Counted from the first letter of the stretch, positions 27,690-37,286 are shown. The stretch: 64,000 bases of DNA from Gaetbulibacter sp. 4G1 (GCF_002741945.1 NZ_MDVN01000023.1:124001-188000), one strand, 5' to 3'. Notes: generated by a model from the sequence alone, not told the origin. Numbers and translations are program-made.

Positions 27690-28943
27690 TTATCTATTTT
27701 TTAAAATTTCTTTTTGAAGCATTTCTAATGCTTTATTTACTGCTTTATTTACAACTTTTACACGATGATTTCCCATATTAAATACTTCTGAAAAAACATC
27801 TTTTTTTGTTGCAATAGCGATAAAAACTGTTCCTACTTCGGCATCAGAATCTCCTTTTTCAGGGCCAGCGTTTCCTGTGGTTGCAATGGCATAATCTGTA
27901 TTAAATAACTGTAATGCATTTTTTGCCATAGACTCAGCCACTTGGGCACTTACAACAGAATGCGTATCGATAATGCGTTTTGAAACGCCCAAAACATCTG
28001 TTTTTGATTGTGTAGCATAAGTCACTAATCCGCCTTTAAAATATGCTGATGATCCCGCATTTGATGTAATTTGTTGTGCAATTTTACCTCCGGTGCAACT
28101 TTCAGCTACTGCTAATGTTTGCTTTAATTTTACTAATTGTTTACCAATAACCACCTCAATAGAATCATCGTCATCTTCAAAACCAAAAAATTCATCTTTA
28201 ATTAAAGGCAATAACTTTTCAATTTGCTGGTCTACTTCGTTTTCAATAATGTCTTTATCAAATCCTTTTGCTGATAATCGCAATCTTACTTTTCCTAAAT
28301 TTGGTAAATATGCTAGTTTAATATAATTAGGTAATGCGTCTTCCCAAGATTCAATTCTTGCGGCAAGCGAACTTTCACCAACACCATAAACTAATAATGT
28401 TTTATGTAATATAAATGGACAATTAAATGTGTCTTTTAATTTTGGAATAACCTCGTTCTCAATTAGCGCTTTCATTTCAAAAGGTACACCAGGAAGCGAT
28501 ACAAAAACTTTATTATTCTTTTCAATCCACATTCCAGGAGCACTACCCAATTTATTCATCAACACCATACATTTTGATGGCACCAATGCTTGGTCTTTAT
28601 TTACTTGAGCAAGCGGTTGTTTAATATATTGTTCCCATAAATGCTCAATATTTTTTAAAACTGAAGCATCACGCACTAGAGTATCACCAAAATATTCAGC
28701 AATAGTTTTTTTGGTAATATCATCTTTTGTTGGACCTAAACCACCTGTTAAAATAATAATATCTGCGTTTTCTTGAGCTTCTTTTAAAGCTTTTAGAATG
28801 TGTTTTTTATCATCTTGGATGGAAGTGATCTGATAAACTGAAACGCCAATTTTGTTAAGTGCTTTGGCTATAAATACGGAATTGGTATCTGTTACTTGTC
28901 CAATAAGTAATTCATCGCCAATGGTAATTATTTCCGCTTGCAT
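27690..28943 (-). CDS. cinA: CinA family nicotinamide-nucleotide amidohydrolase
   Basis: CinA recycles NAD by-products. The 417-residue product has an N-terminal MoCF-like domain (ITIGDELLIGQ at the start; TGGLGPTKDD near 66) that acts as an ADP-ribose pyrophosphatase and a C-terminal PncC domain (AESCTGG near 280; TGNAGP near 370) that deamidates nicotinamide mononucleotide. It is also called competence/damage-inducible protein A. Its ATG overlaps the stop region of the upstream Hpt gene by one base, so the two are probably translationally coupled. Confidence 0.96.
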   Translation of the reverse strand: MQAEIITIGDELLIGQVTDTNSVFIAKALNKIGVSVYQITSIQDDKKHILKALKEAQENADIIILTGGLGPTKDDITKKTIAEYFGDTLVRDASVLKNIEHLWEQYIKQPLAQVNKDQALVPSKCMVLMNKLGSAPGMWIEKNNKVFVSLPGVPFEMKALIENEVIPKLKDTFNCPFILHKTLLVYGVGESSLAARIESWEDALPNYIKLAYLPNLGKVRLRLSAKGFDKDIIENEVDQQIEKLLPLIKDEFFGFEDDDDSIEVVIGKQLVKLKQTLAVAESCTGGKIAQQITSNAGSSAYFKGGLVTYATQSKTDVLGVSKRIIDTHSVVSAQVAESMAKNALQLFNTDYAIATTGNAGPEKGDSDAEVGTVFIAIATKKDVFSEVFNMGNHRVKVVNKAVNKALEMLQKEILKNR

Positions 28944-29284
28944 TATAAATTAAAATCAGACTTAATTTCAGCTAGAGCATTATCAACTGCAGTTATAACA
29001 ATATCTAATTGAGGTTTGATGTCTAATTCTGTTTTAGTGAATTTTCCCCAATCTTGAACTTCAATTAAGACATCTAGCACTCCTAACTCAAACAAATCTA
29101 CTGTAGGTTTCATTTTATGTGCCGCTTGATATGCTTCTTGATAGTCCTTTTCTGCTACTGCCTTTTTTAGTCGGTCTGCATCAACTGAAACTTCTTCTAT
29201 AAAAGTTTCTGCCAATGTTGTAACAAAGTCTTCGTCGTTATCAGCTAATTCACGAACTCTAAATAATTTGTAATGTTGTTCCAT
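28943..29284 (-). CDS. Hpt (histidine phosphotransfer) domain protein
   Basis: A 113-residue four-helix Hpt protein. The likely phosphorylated residue is His56 in AAHKMKP. Such stand-alone domains pass phosphate between a hybrid sensor kinase and a response regulator; no partner kinase or regulator is in the window. It lies between the FAH-family hydrolase gene (stop and start adjoin) and cinA (one-base overlap), so all three are one operon. Confidence 0.88.
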   Translation of the reverse strand: MEQHYKLFRVRELADNDEDFVTTLAETFIEEVSVDADRLKKAVAEKDYQEAYQAAHKMKPTVDLFELGVLDVLIEVQDWGKFTKTELDIKPQLDIVITAVDNALAEIKSDFNL

Positions 29285-29896
29285 TTATTTTACTGTTATT
29301 GAAAACATTTCTTTGTTTTCTATAAATCCTTTTAATTTATCATTTGCAATAACTTTGCCAACTCCTGCCGGCGTGCCTGTAAATATAATATCTCCAATCT
29401 TTAAAGTAAAATATTTTGATACATATTCTATTAATTCATCAATTTTCCACAACATGTGGCTTGTATTTCCTTGCTGAACAATTGTATCATTTTTTTGCAA
29501 AGTAAAATTTATATCATCAACATTTTCAATCTCCTCAGTCGAGAGCCAATTACCTACAACTGCCGATCCATCAAATGCTTTTGCTTTTTCCCATGGTAAC
29601 CCTTTTACTTTTAATTGACTTTGTAAATCGCGTGCTGTAAAGTCTATTCCTAATCCAATTTCTTTATAATACTTATGAGCAAATTTTTTATCAATATACT
29701 TCCCTACTCTATTTATCTTAACCAGAACCTCAACTTCGTGATGTACCTCATTTGAAAAATCTGGAATAAAAAAAGGTTGTTTTTTAAGAAGAATTGCAGT
29801 GTCTGGTTTTAGGAAAACGACTGGATTTGATGGCTTTTCGTTTTCTAACTCCTTGATATGTTCGGTATAATTTCTTCCGATACAGATTAACTTCAT
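29285..29896 (-). CDS. Fumarylacetoacetate hydrolase family protein
   Basis: A 203-residue single-domain member of the FAH superfamily, which cleaves or decarboxylates beta-keto acids. The conserved divalent-metal acids are visible in HHEVEVLVKI near 52-61 and the GIDFTARDLQ segment near 88; PWEKAKAFDGSAVVG near 102 and FTGTPAGVG near 172 are typical. The substrate is unknown; oxaloacetate or acylpyruvates are common in this family. First gene of the Hpt-cinA operon. Confidence 0.92.
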   Translation of the reverse strand: MKLICIGRNYTEHIKELENEKPSNPVVFLKPDTAILLKKQPFFIPDFSNEVHHEVEVLVKINRVGKYIDKKFAHKYYKEIGLGIDFTARDLQSQLKVKGLPWEKAKAFDGSAVVGNWLSTEEIENVDDINFTLQKNDTIVQQGNTSHMLWKIDELIEYVSKYFTLKIGDIIFTGTPAGVGKVIANDKLKGFIENKEMFSITVK

Positions 29897-29916
29897 TTTT
29901 CTTTAGAATCAAGAGT

Positions 29917-29953
29917 AAAGACCGTTTCGCTGTTAGAAAGCTAGACGGTCTTT
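29917..29953. terminator. Terminator-like hairpin
   Basis: AAAGACCGT (29917-29925) pairs perfectly with ACGGTCTTT (29945-29953). It lies between the exonuclease stop codon and the FAH-family start, and probably ends the exonuclease transcript, though the T tract is short. Confidence 0.55.
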
Positions 29954-30015
29954 TCAAATTATTATTTACTATAGAAAATTAAGCCTATTATCTAGACTCT
30001 ATATTCTATTTTCTT

Positions 30016-30789
30016 TTAAATCTTATTATTAAAGCTTTTTAATTTTATTGCTGTTAGTACCTTTTTGGTATATAAAGGGAAATCGGCATTAAGTAACCAC
30101 CCAAAATACCCTGGTTCTTTTTCTAAAACCTCGGTTACCAACCTACCTTTATGCTTTCCAAAAGAAAAACATTCTATGCCTTCTTCATTATATGCAATAA
30201 AACCTGCAAAATCTGCAAACTTTTTTCGTGAACTAAATTCTGCCAAAAACTTGGTATTATTTTCTACTTCATCATATTTAGCTATTTGAGCTTTTAAAAC
30301 TTCATAAGTGGCATTTGTATCAGCTTCTGCGCTATGAGCTCCATCCAAATTTTTATCACAGTAAAACTTATAAGCTGCGCTTAATGTACGCTGTTCCATT
30401 TTATGGAAAATAGTTTGTACATCTACAGACACTCTATTTTTCATATCAAAATCAACCTCAGCACGTAACATTTCTTCTGCTAAAAGCGGAATATCAAATC
30501 TGTTAGAATTAAACCCACCTAAATCAGAATCCTTTATCATATTATATACCTCTTTAGCTAATTCTTTAAACGTTGGTTTGTCAGCAACATCAGCATCAGA
30601 AATACCGTGAATATCAATTACTTCTTTAGGAATTGGCATTTCTGGGTTTACCAACCACGTTTTGCTTTCCTCTTTTCCGTTAGGGTATACTTTAAGTATT
30701 GAAATTTCTACAATACGGTCTTTTGTGATGTTTATTCCTGTGGTTTCTAAATCGAAAAAACAGATGGGTTTTGTTAAGCTTAATTGCAT
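30016..30789 (-). CDS. DnaQ-like 3'-5' exonuclease
   Basis: A 257-residue DEDDh exonuclease. Metal-binding residues are Asp13 and Glu15 (FFDLETTG), Asp99 (NRFDIPLL), and His152/Asp157 (GAHSAEADTNA). Residues about 205-250 form the ExoX-like C-terminal domain (FGKHKGR ... GYFGWLL). Because of that extra domain it is more likely a repair or processing exonuclease than the polymerase III proofreading subunit. Single gene, with a TATCTTTA promoter-like box about 25 bases upstream. Confidence 0.93.
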   Translation of the reverse strand: MQLSLTKPICFFDLETTGINITKDRIVEISILKVYPNGKEESKTWLVNPEMPIPKEVIDIHGISDADVADKPTFKELAKEVYNMIKDSDLGGFNSNRFDIPLLAEEMLRAEVDFDMKNRVSVDVQTIFHKMEQRTLSAAYKFYCDKNLDGAHSAEADTNATYEVLKAQIAKYDEVENNTKFLAEFSSRKKFADFAGFIAYNEEGIECFSFGKHKGRLVTEVLEKEPGYFGWLLNADFPLYTKKVLTAIKLKSFNNKI

Positions 30790-30842
30790 TTACTTTATTT
30801 AATTGAAGCGTAAAGATACTAAATTACAAACCTGTAAAAAAT

Positions 30843-30875
30843 AAAAAACCAACCGTTTTAAAAGGTTGGTTTTTT
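30843..30875. terminator. Bidirectional terminator
   Basis: AAAAAACCAACC pairs with GGTTGGTTTTTT; an A run precedes and a T run follows. It ends the E2-microprotein transcript on the minus strand. Confidence 0.85.
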
Positions 30876-30901
30876 ATTAAAAATAGATATATTAAATAAT
30901 G

Positions 30902-31030
30902 TTAAATTAACATCATTACAAACAAGAATATAACGTAGAAAAATAAAAAAATGAATAAAACACCTACTAAATAATACAAAATTGTCAATCCAATTTCTTT
31001 AAAAAAAGAGGCCATTTTGTTCATAAGCAT
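30902..31030 (-). CDS. 42-residue membrane microprotein, coupled to the E2 gene
   Basis: A small frame beginning MLMNKMASFFKE and followed by one long hydrophobic helix (about 14-42). The stop codon of the E2 gene and this ATG overlap as TAATG, and AGGGAGA lies five bases before the ATG, so it is very probably translated by coupling. An internal ATG two codons later is possible. A terminator follows. No family is recognised; a small membrane protein tied to a 2-oxoacid dehydrogenase is unusual. Confidence 0.6.
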   Translation of the reverse strand: MLMNKMASFFKEIGLTILYYLVGVLFIFLFFYVIFLFVMMLI

Positions 31031-32349
31031 TATATCTCCCTATTACTATCCCAAGCTTCTAAATAATCTTTAACTGCTTTTACAAACTGTCCACCAAGAG
31101 CTCCATTTACAACACGATGGTCGTACGAATGCGACAAGAACATTTTGTAACGAATACCAATAAAATCTCCTTCTGGAGTTTCAATAACCGCAGGCACTTT
31201 ACGTATAGCTCCTAAAGCCAAAATACCTACTTGTGGCTGATTGATAATTGGTGTTCCCATTATACTACCAAATGTTCCCACATTAGTAACTGTGTAAGTA
31301 CCACCTTGTATATCATCTGGCTTTAACTGATTAGCTCTTGCTCGATTAGCTAAATCGTTGACTTGCTTTGTCATTCCAACTAAATTAAGTTGATCAGCAT
31401 TTTTTATAACTGGCACAATTAAATTGCCATCGGCTAACGAAGCTGCCATACCTAAGTTAATGTTCCTCTTCTTTACAATAGTATCACCTTGAATAGAAAT
31501 ATTCATCATTGGAAAATCACGCAACGCCTTAGCAATGGCTTCCATAAAGATTGGCGTAAAGGTTAAATTCTCGCCTTCTCTTTTCATAAAGTCAGCCTTA
31601 ACTTTCTTTCTCCAATTCCATATTTTAGTTACATCGGCTTCTATAAAACTTTGAACATGCGCTGATGTTTGTACCGATTCTACCATATGATGAGCAATAA
31701 GCTTACCCATTCTTGTCATTTCTATAATCTCATCTTCTCCATTTGAAACTACTGGTGCTTGCACAGGTTTAGGTTGCGCTTCAGTTTTTACAACAGACTT
31801 TATAGTTTCAGTTACATGCCCTTCTTCTTTTTTAGCAGAACCTCTATTTTCTATAAAATTTAGAATATCGTTTTTTGTAACACGTGCATCTTTACCAGAG
31901 CCTATAATAGCATCTAATTCATTTTGAGAAACACCTTCTTGCTTAGCTATATTTTTGACTAATGGTGAATAAAAGCGTTCGTCACTTGAGCTTACTGGAG
32001 CAACAGTTTCTTTCGCTACAACTATTGTTTGTGCTACTTGTTCAATTACTGCTGGTTTAGGCTTATCGATTTCAGCATGAGATGGCTGAACATCAGAAAC
32101 ATCTTCTCCTTCAGTTTCTATTACGGCTATGACTTGTCCAACTTGAACAACATCATCTACATTAAAACGCTTTTCAACTAAAACACCATCAACTTCACTT
32201 GGCACCTCGCTATCTACTTTATCTGTAGCAATCTCTAAAATCGCCTCATCTAGCTCAATAGTATCTCCAACTTCTTTTAACCAAGAGGTTATCGTTGCCT
32301 CAGCAACACTTTCTCCCATTTTCGGTAATTTAAGTTCAAACTTTGCCAT
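31030..32349 (-). CDS. 2-oxoacid dehydrogenase E2 (dihydrolipoyl acyltransferase)
   Basis: A 439-residue E2 subunit. It has one lipoyl domain (lipoyl lysine Lys44 in ATDKVDSE), a Pro/Ala-rich linker, a peripheral-subunit-binding domain (about 127-170) and the catalytic domain to residue 439. The active-site His411 is present (YDHRVVNG), but the usual aspartate of the HxxxDG motif is Asn415. Whether it serves the 2-oxoglutarate, pyruvate or branched-chain complex cannot be told from sequence; a branched-chain-type E2 is my guess. E1 and E3 are not beside it. Confidence 0.93.
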   Translation of the reverse strand: MAKFELKLPKMGESVAEATITSWLKEVGDTIELDEAILEIATDKVDSEVPSEVDGVLVEKRFNVDDVVQVGQVIAVIETEGEDVSDVQPSHAEIDKPKPAVIEQVAQTIVVAKETVAPVSSSDERFYSPLVKNIAKQEGVSQNELDAIIGSGKDARVTKNDILNFIENRGSAKKEEGHVTETIKSVVKTEAQPKPVQAPVVSNGEDEIIEMTRMGKLIAHHMVESVQTSAHVQSFIEADVTKIWNWRKKVKADFMKREGENLTFTPIFMEAIAKALRDFPMMNISIQGDTIVKKRNINLGMAASLADGNLIVPVIKNADQLNLVGMTKQVNDLANRARANQLKPDDIQGGTYTVTNVGTFGSIMGTPIINQPQVGILALGAIRKVPAVIETPEGDFIGIRYKMFLSHSYDHRVVNGALGGQFVKAVKDYLEAWDSNREI

Positions 32350-32386
32350 ATCAATAATGTAATCCTTGTTTTTTTATTTTATTTTG

Positions 32387-32394
32387 CAAAATTA
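32387..32394 (-). promoter_or_regulatory. Promoter -7 box of the E2 gene (TAATTTTG)
   Basis: A TAnnTTTG match on the minus strand, about 37 bases before the start codon. Confidence 0.5.
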
Positions 32395-32473
32395 ATAAAA
32401 AATCATTGATTTTTTTAAATTATTCTTATTAAATTAAAATTCGTTAACGCTCTTTGTTTATCCTTGTGCAAAG

Positions 32474-33094
32474 TTAAGACCTTTGCTGTATTACTTCAAA
32501 AGAAATTGATTTTTGTTTTAATTGTTTTTTAAAGTTTTCACTAGGGTTAACTATTACATTTCGCTTGGCGAGTTTTATTAAAGGCATATCATCTATGCTA
32601 TCCGTTACCATTACATCTATGTGATTTATATTACTTTTTGACAAATAGTCCATGACATTTTCTTTTTTAGTAATTTTACTATTCTCGAAAGATGATTTAA
32701 AAGTAGAATTAGAAAAATCGGTTCCCAAACATATATGAAAACTATTGTTCTTTGCAATAATATTTGCATAGCAAGATGGAGCAGCGGTGGCTAATATTTT
32801 AATATCAAAACTAGAATCTTGTAATATTGATAATTCTCTTTTTTTTGTAGAAATAGTATTTACAAAATGATTAAAATCTATATCTGTTCTATCCTTTATT
32901 ATGTTTAAAACATAAAACTTCATTTTTGCATGTGTTAGAAATAGTCGAGAAGAAAGAGCTAAACCTAACTTAAACAAAAACAACACGTTAACTTCTTTAA
33001 TAGATTTAAAAGCGAGGTACTTAATAAAATGATGAAACGTATTTATACTAAACAGTGTTTTATCTAAATCAACTACTAAAACTTTTTTTTTCAA
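32474..33094 (-). CDS. HAD-superfamily phosphatase (HAD-IB/SerB-like)
   Basis: A 206-residue HAD hydrolase with motif I DLDKT near 9-13 (nucleophile and acid Asp), motif II in ATAAPS near 103 and motif IV DSIDD near 164. A helical cap of the C1 type sits between motif I and II. Its start overlaps the end of the phosphoribosyltransferase gene by 26 bases, so the two proteins are likely made in step and act on the same pathway. The substrate is unknown; a phosphorylated nucleoside-like compound would fit the neighbour. Confidence 0.88.
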   Translation of the reverse strand: MKKKVLVVDLDKTLFSINTFHHFIKYLAFKSIKEVNVLFLFKLGLALSSRLFLTHAKMKFYVLNIIKDRTDIDFNHFVNTISTKKRELSILQDSSFDIKILATAAPSCYANIIAKNNSFHICLGTDFSNSTFKSSFENSKITKKENVMDYLSKSNINHIDVMVTDSIDDMPLIKLAKRNVIVNPSENFKKQLKQKSISFEVIQQRS

Positions 33095-33680
33095 AATCTT
33101 TACCTTTATAATCTTTAGACCACGGAAATCTTACTAAAACATTCTTGTAAATGTAAAAATCGGGTTTAATAATTGAATTTTCAAGCGTCCAAGATATAAT
33201 AGCCGTTTTTATGTTTGCCTTTGGGAATTGTTTTTGCAAGCTATTCTTTATAATAAACATTGTTCTACCCGTATCTATTGCATCATCTATAATTAGAACA
33301 TTTTTAACGCTTTTTTGGTGTGAAAAACCTAAATGATCAAAACTTATATTATCTTTTTGTAATTCATCTAAATTCAACGCCCTAATAGAGTTCTTTGCTT
33401 TTTTAGACTCATAAAGTCTTAACCTGTCAAGAATTATATAAGGTAATATTTTAAGCAAAGTTCTAAAAACAATACTTTGCTTTATGTATTCCCTTCGTCT
33501 TTGAATTTTTATTTGTTTATACTGCGCTTTATTAAATTTTTCATCAACTTTAATCGCCTTCCCTAGATAACCACCAGCGCTTAACACTTCCACAACGATG
33601 TCCGGAATAATATCTATTTTGCCAGACAACTCATCAAGCTTTTCAAAAAAATCAATAGCATTAAGTGTTATTACTTTCAT
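33069..33680 (-). CDS. Phosphoribosyltransferase-like protein
   Basis: A 203-residue member of the PRTase fold. The PRPP-binding loop is VLIIDDAIDTGRTM near 129-142, and the N-terminal PDIVVEVLSAGGYLG near 26-40 and the C-terminal VRFPWSKDY near 185 fit the xanthine/hypoxanthine-type branch. It overlaps the downstream HAD gene by 26 bases and follows the glycosyltransferase gene after 19. It is too unusual in the hood region to name a base substrate; salvage or a dedicated nucleoside product are both open. Confidence 0.85.
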   Translation of the reverse strand: MKVITLNAIDFFEKLDELSGKIDIIPDIVVEVLSAGGYLGKAIKVDEKFNKAQYKQIKIQRRREYIKQSIVFRTLLKILPYIILDRLRLYESKKAKNSIRALNLDELQKDNISFDHLGFSHQKSVKNVLIIDDAIDTGRTMFIIKNSLQKQFPKANIKTAIISWTLENSIIKPDFYIYKNVLVRFPWSKDYKGKDFEKKSFSS

Positions 33681-33699
33681 ATAATCTAATAAAAAGCAT

Positions 33700-34593
33700 T
33701 TAAGCGCATTTCATCTTTACACACAATGTTCCTAATTTATAAAATTCAAATAAATATAGACTTACATATCCTTTTGAAAGAAAATATTTTATTATTGGTT
33801 TGAATATAATAAAAGACACCACTATTAGTCGTCTTAATCTAAAATACTTATAATATATTCGCAATAATCGAACATCTTCTATAAACTTTTTATCATAATT
33901 TATAAATCTAAGTATTTTAATTAAATTATCAACTGCGCTTTCTGTACTTGAAATATAACTATTATTACATTCTAAGCCGTCACTTAATACCGTATTATCA
34001 ATATGAAGAATTTTAATATTTCTTTTTTTTAATTCAAAACCAAATAAGGTATCTTCATGCCCATATTGATTCAACCGCTCATCAAACTTTATTTGCTGAA
34101 ATGTACTTTTAGTGATGACAAAATTGTTTGTCATGAAAGACTTATTAGGGCTTTTACCTCTAATTTCGTGTGATTTACTTTCTCTACTTACACCATATTT
34201 CCATCTTAATAACCTATCTCTTTTTGGAGGTATTGCTTTATAGGTTCTTCCTCCGCACATAATTTGAGCATTATTCGCTTTAATAATATCAATATAAGTT
34301 TTTAAAAAAGATTTAGAATTAATTATAACATCACAATCTAAAAAAAGAAGGTTTTCATATTTGGCATAATTAAGGAACTTATTACGTATTGCTGCTCTAC
34401 CTATATTTTTATCTAACTTAATATACACCTCGTTAGAACATATACTTTCATTTACTTTTTTAATAGAACTTTTAGAGCAATCGTCTATCAGAATTATTTC
34501 AGATGAAACATTTAAAATAGACGACTGCCTAGACAATTCTTTTACAAGCTTTGTAACATTAAAATTATAAATAGGAATGCAAACTGAAATCAT
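33700..34593 (-). CDS. GT2-family glycosyltransferase
   Basis: A 297-residue family 2 glycosyltransferase with no signal peptide. The opening ISVCIPIYNFN, the acidic LFLDCDV near 100 (DXD-like, metal and nucleotide-sugar binding) and GHEDTLFGFE near 180 support this; the C-terminal part resembles the galactosyltransferase C-terminal region. A hydrophobic stretch near 250-275 may touch the membrane. It is the first gene of a three-gene cassette with the PRTase and HAD genes, inserted between recR and the E2 gene. Confidence 0.88.
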   Translation of the reverse strand: MISVCIPIYNFNVTKLVKELSRQSSILNVSSEIILIDDCSKSSIKKVNESICSNEVYIKLDKNIGRAAIRNKFLNYAKYENLLFLDCDVIINSKSFLKTYIDIIKANNAQIMCGGRTYKAIPPKRDRLLRWKYGVSRESKSHEIRGKSPNKSFMTNNFVITKSTFQQIKFDERLNQYGHEDTLFGFELKKRNIKILHIDNTVLSDGLECNNSYISSTESAVDNLIKILRFINYDKKFIEDVRLLRIYYKYFRLRRLIVVSFIIFKPIIKYFLSKGYVSLYLFEFYKLGTLCVKMKCA

Positions 34594-34650
34594 TATTCAA
34601 TATTAAAAATCATGTGCTATTTTTTAAGCGTACTTTAAATAATTTGTAAA

Positions 34651-35268
34651 TTATAGTTTTAGAGAGGTTTCAAACGGAATTCTATTAACAATACTTCTCC
34701 CTAAAGTAATCTCGTCGGCATACTCTAGTTCGTCTCCAACCGAAATACCTCGTGCAATAGTTGATGTTACAATTTTATATTCTTGAATTTGTTTGTAAAT
34801 ATAAAAGTTAGTTGTATCTCCTTCCATAGTCGAGCTTAACGCAAAAATAAGCTCTTTTATAATCCCTTGTTTTACTTTTGAAACTAACGATTCAATATTC
34901 AAATCGTGGGGTCCTACACCATCCATTGGTGATATTTTACCGCCCAAAACATGGTACAAGCCTTTAAAAGAACTTGTGTTTTCAATAGCCATAACATCCC
35001 TAATATCTTCAACTACACATACAATAGTTTCATTTCTGTTTGGGTTTGAGCAAATTTCACAAAGCTCAATATCACTAATATTATGACAAGATTTACAAAA
35101 CTTAACATTGCTTCGCATTGATTGCAAAGCTTCAGATAACGCCATTGTCTGGTCCTTAGGCTGTCTTAGCATATGCAATACCAAACGTAACGCTGTGCGT
35201 TTACCTATACCTGGTAATTGAGACATTTCGTTAACAGCACGTTCTAGCAATTTCGAAGAAAACTCCAT
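34651..35268 (-). CDS. recR: Recombination protein RecR
   Basis: RecR works with RecO and RecF to load RecA on gapped DNA. The 205-residue product has the N-terminal helix-hairpin-helix ([11 protein letters not shown] near 19), a zinc finger with four cysteines around 58-73 (CKSCH ... CEICS), and a Toprim domain ([12 protein letters not shown] near 81). Length and order are normal. It is followed by the glycosyltransferase cassette and is divergent from the symporter gene. Confidence 0.97.
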   Translation of the reverse strand: MEFSSKLLERAVNEMSQLPGIGKRTALRLVLHMLRQPKDQTMALSEALQSMRSNVKFCKSCHNISDIELCEICSNPNRNETIVCVVEDIRDVMAIENTSSFKGLYHVLGGKISPMDGVGPHDLNIESLVSKVKQGIIKELIFALSSTMEGDTTNFYIYKQIQEYKIVTSTIARGISVGDELEYADEITLGRSIVNRIPFETSLKL

Positions 35269-35392
35269 GGTTGCGAATTTACTATTTAGACATGAATTTC
35301 GCTAATTTTAAATAACACTTTTAAATAACGCTCTCTACATTTGGAAATTGAAGTTTAATATTTGTAATTTGAAAGCTTGAAAAAATATTTTT

Positions 35393-36853
35393 ATGACTGC
35401 TACACAAATTCTTCTTCTTATTGCTGCTTATTTTGGAGTACTTATTTTGATATCATATTTAACGGGAAAAGATGATAGTAATGAGGTTTTCTTTAAAGCT
35501 AAAAAGCAATCTCCTTGGTATTTAGTCGCTTTTGGAATGATTGGCGCTTCGCTTTCTGGAGTCACATTCATATCGGTTCCAGGAATGATAGGTGGACAAC
35601 AATTTGCTTATATGCAAGGAGTCTTTGGCTTTTTTGTGGGATATTTATTTATAATATTAATATTACTACCTCTTTATTATAAGCTTAATGTAACTTCTAT
35701 TTACCAATATTTAGAACAGCGTTTTGGCAAAGTAAGTTATAAAACTGGAGCGTTTTTTTTCTTACTCTCTAGAGTTACTGGTGCTTCATTTAGACTATAC
35801 TTAGTAGCCTTATCTATGCAGTATATAGTCTTTCAAAAACTTGGTGTCCCTTTTTGGCTAACTGTTGTAGTTTCTATTTTATTAATATGGTTATACACTA
35901 ACAGAGGCGGTATAAAAACAATTATTTGGACAGATACTTTACAAACTTTAGCAATGCTAGTATCTGTTGGTGTTGGTATTTATTTAATCAATCAGAAATT
36001 AGATTTCTCATTAATTAGTATGTTAAAATCTGAATCCTTTTCTGCAAAAAGCCAAATCTTCTTTTTTGATAACCCAAATGCTACAACTTACTTTTGGAAA
36101 TACTTTATTGGAGGCATTTTTATTGCTATTGCTATGACAGGTTTAGATCAAGATATGATGCAAAAAAACTTAACCTGCAAGAATAAAAAAGAAGCTCAAA
36201 AAAACATGCTTACAATGGCGACTTTAGTCATTATTGTAAATTTTGCGTTCTTATCCCTTGGCGCTTTATTGTTTATTTATGCTGATAAGTTTAATTTACA
36301 AATACCAGTTGTAAACGATATAACAAGAACCGATTTGCTATTTCCAGAAATTGCTATGAATCAAGGCTTGGGCGGTGCTTTATCTATAACTTTTCTTATA
36401 GGCTTAATTGCTGCAGCCTACAGTAGTGCAGATAGCGCGTTAACATCATTAACTACTTCTTTTTCTGTAGATTTTTTAAACATAGAAAAGAAGCCAAGTG
36501 AAGAACAAAAACCGCTTCGTAAAAAAGTACATATTGGTGTTTCTATATTATTAATATTTGTAGTTATACTATTTAATAACCTTGAAGGTAATGTTGTAAG
36601 TAACTTATTTAAATTTGCAACTTATACTTATGGACCACTACTAGGCTTATTTGCATTTGGTATTTTAACAAAACGACAAATTAAAGATCAATATGCTTGG
36701 ATTGTTGCTTTACTATCTATAATATTAAGTTTTGTAATAACCTCTTTACCAGAAAGTGTTTTAGGTACCTATAAATTTCATTGGGAAATTTTACCACTTA
36801 ATGGCATAATTACCTTTATTGGTTTAATATTGATTAGTAGAAAGCAAAACTAA
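35393..36853 (+). CDS. Sodium:solute symporter family transporter
   Basis: A 486-residue inner-membrane transporter with about 13 hydrophobic helices, of the SSS family. [14 protein letters not shown] near 52 and [11 protein letters not shown] near 251 are typical segments. The solute cannot be read from sequence. The recR / symporter / CoA-binding-protein neighbourhood is common in Flavobacteriaceae. The last 30 bases overlap the convergent CoA-binding-protein gene. Confidence 0.93.
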   Translation: MTATQILLLIAAYFGVLILISYLTGKDDSNEVFFKAKKQSPWYLVAFGMIGASLSGVTFISVPGMIGGQQFAYMQGVFGFFVGYLFIILILLPLYYKLNVTSIYQYLEQRFGKVSYKTGAFFFLLSRVTGASFRLYLVALSMQYIVFQKLGVPFWLTVVVSILLIWLYTNRGGIKTIIWTDTLQTLAMLVSVGVGIYLINQKLDFSLISMLKSESFSAKSQIFFFDNPNATTYFWKYFIGGIFIAIAMTGLDQDMMQKNLTCKNKKEAQKNMLTMATLVIIVNFAFLSLGALLFIYADKFNLQIPVVNDITRTDLLFPEIAMNQGLGGALSITFLIGLIAAAYSSADSALTSLTTSFSVDFLNIEKKPSEEQKPLRKKVHIGVSILLIFVVILFNNLEGNVVSNLFKFATYTYGPLLGLFAFGILTKRQIKDQYAWIVALLSIILSFVITSLPESVLGTYKFHWEILPLNGIITFIGLILISRKQN

Positions 36854-37186
36854 AGAGCAAGCTTCTTCAAAATAAATATTGTTTTCTTTTAAAATACTAT
36901 AGAACTCTGGGTTCTCTGTTCCAGGGTTAAAAATAACACGCTTTGGGTTTAAAGAAATGATATAATCATAATAGTCTTTCTGCCTTTTAGAATTGAGGTA
37001 CAAAGTTATTGTGTCTATTTTTTTATATTGTTTCAACACTACATCAATGTTAACACCTACTAACTCTCCTTCTTTTAGACCAAAAGCTACAACTTCAAAG
37101 CCTTGATTAACAAGCTTTTTAATCACAAAATTAGAATATCTGTTTGGCTTTAGAGAAGCACCTAGTACTAGTGTTTTTTTACTCAT
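36824..37186 (-). CDS. CoA-binding domain protein (YccU type)
   Basis: A 120-residue Rossmann-fold protein with the opening [17 protein letters not shown] and NPGTENPE near 90, as in the CoA-binding/YccU family. The cellular role is not established. Its 3' end overlaps the symporter gene by 30 bases in convergent orientation, so antisense pairing of the two messages is possible. Confidence 0.9.
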   Translation of the reverse strand: MSKKTLVLGASLKPNRYSNFVIKKLVNQGFEVVAFGLKEGELVGVNIDVVLKQYKKIDTITLYLNSKRQKDYYDYIISLNPKRVIFNPGTENPEFYSILKENNIYFEEACSLVLLSTNQY

Positions 37187-37286
37187 ATGTTAAAAAGATG
37201 TTAATTCATGTCAAATATAGTAACAGAAATTAAATTTAGACGTCTACTTAATATTACAATTAATCAATCAAAAACAATCAATCAAA

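Noticed and set aside
27560-27781. 73-codon plus-strand open frame between rpmB and cinA
   Set aside because: It runs antisense through the promoter and both gene ends; Leu/Phe-rich by chance in A+T-rich DNA.
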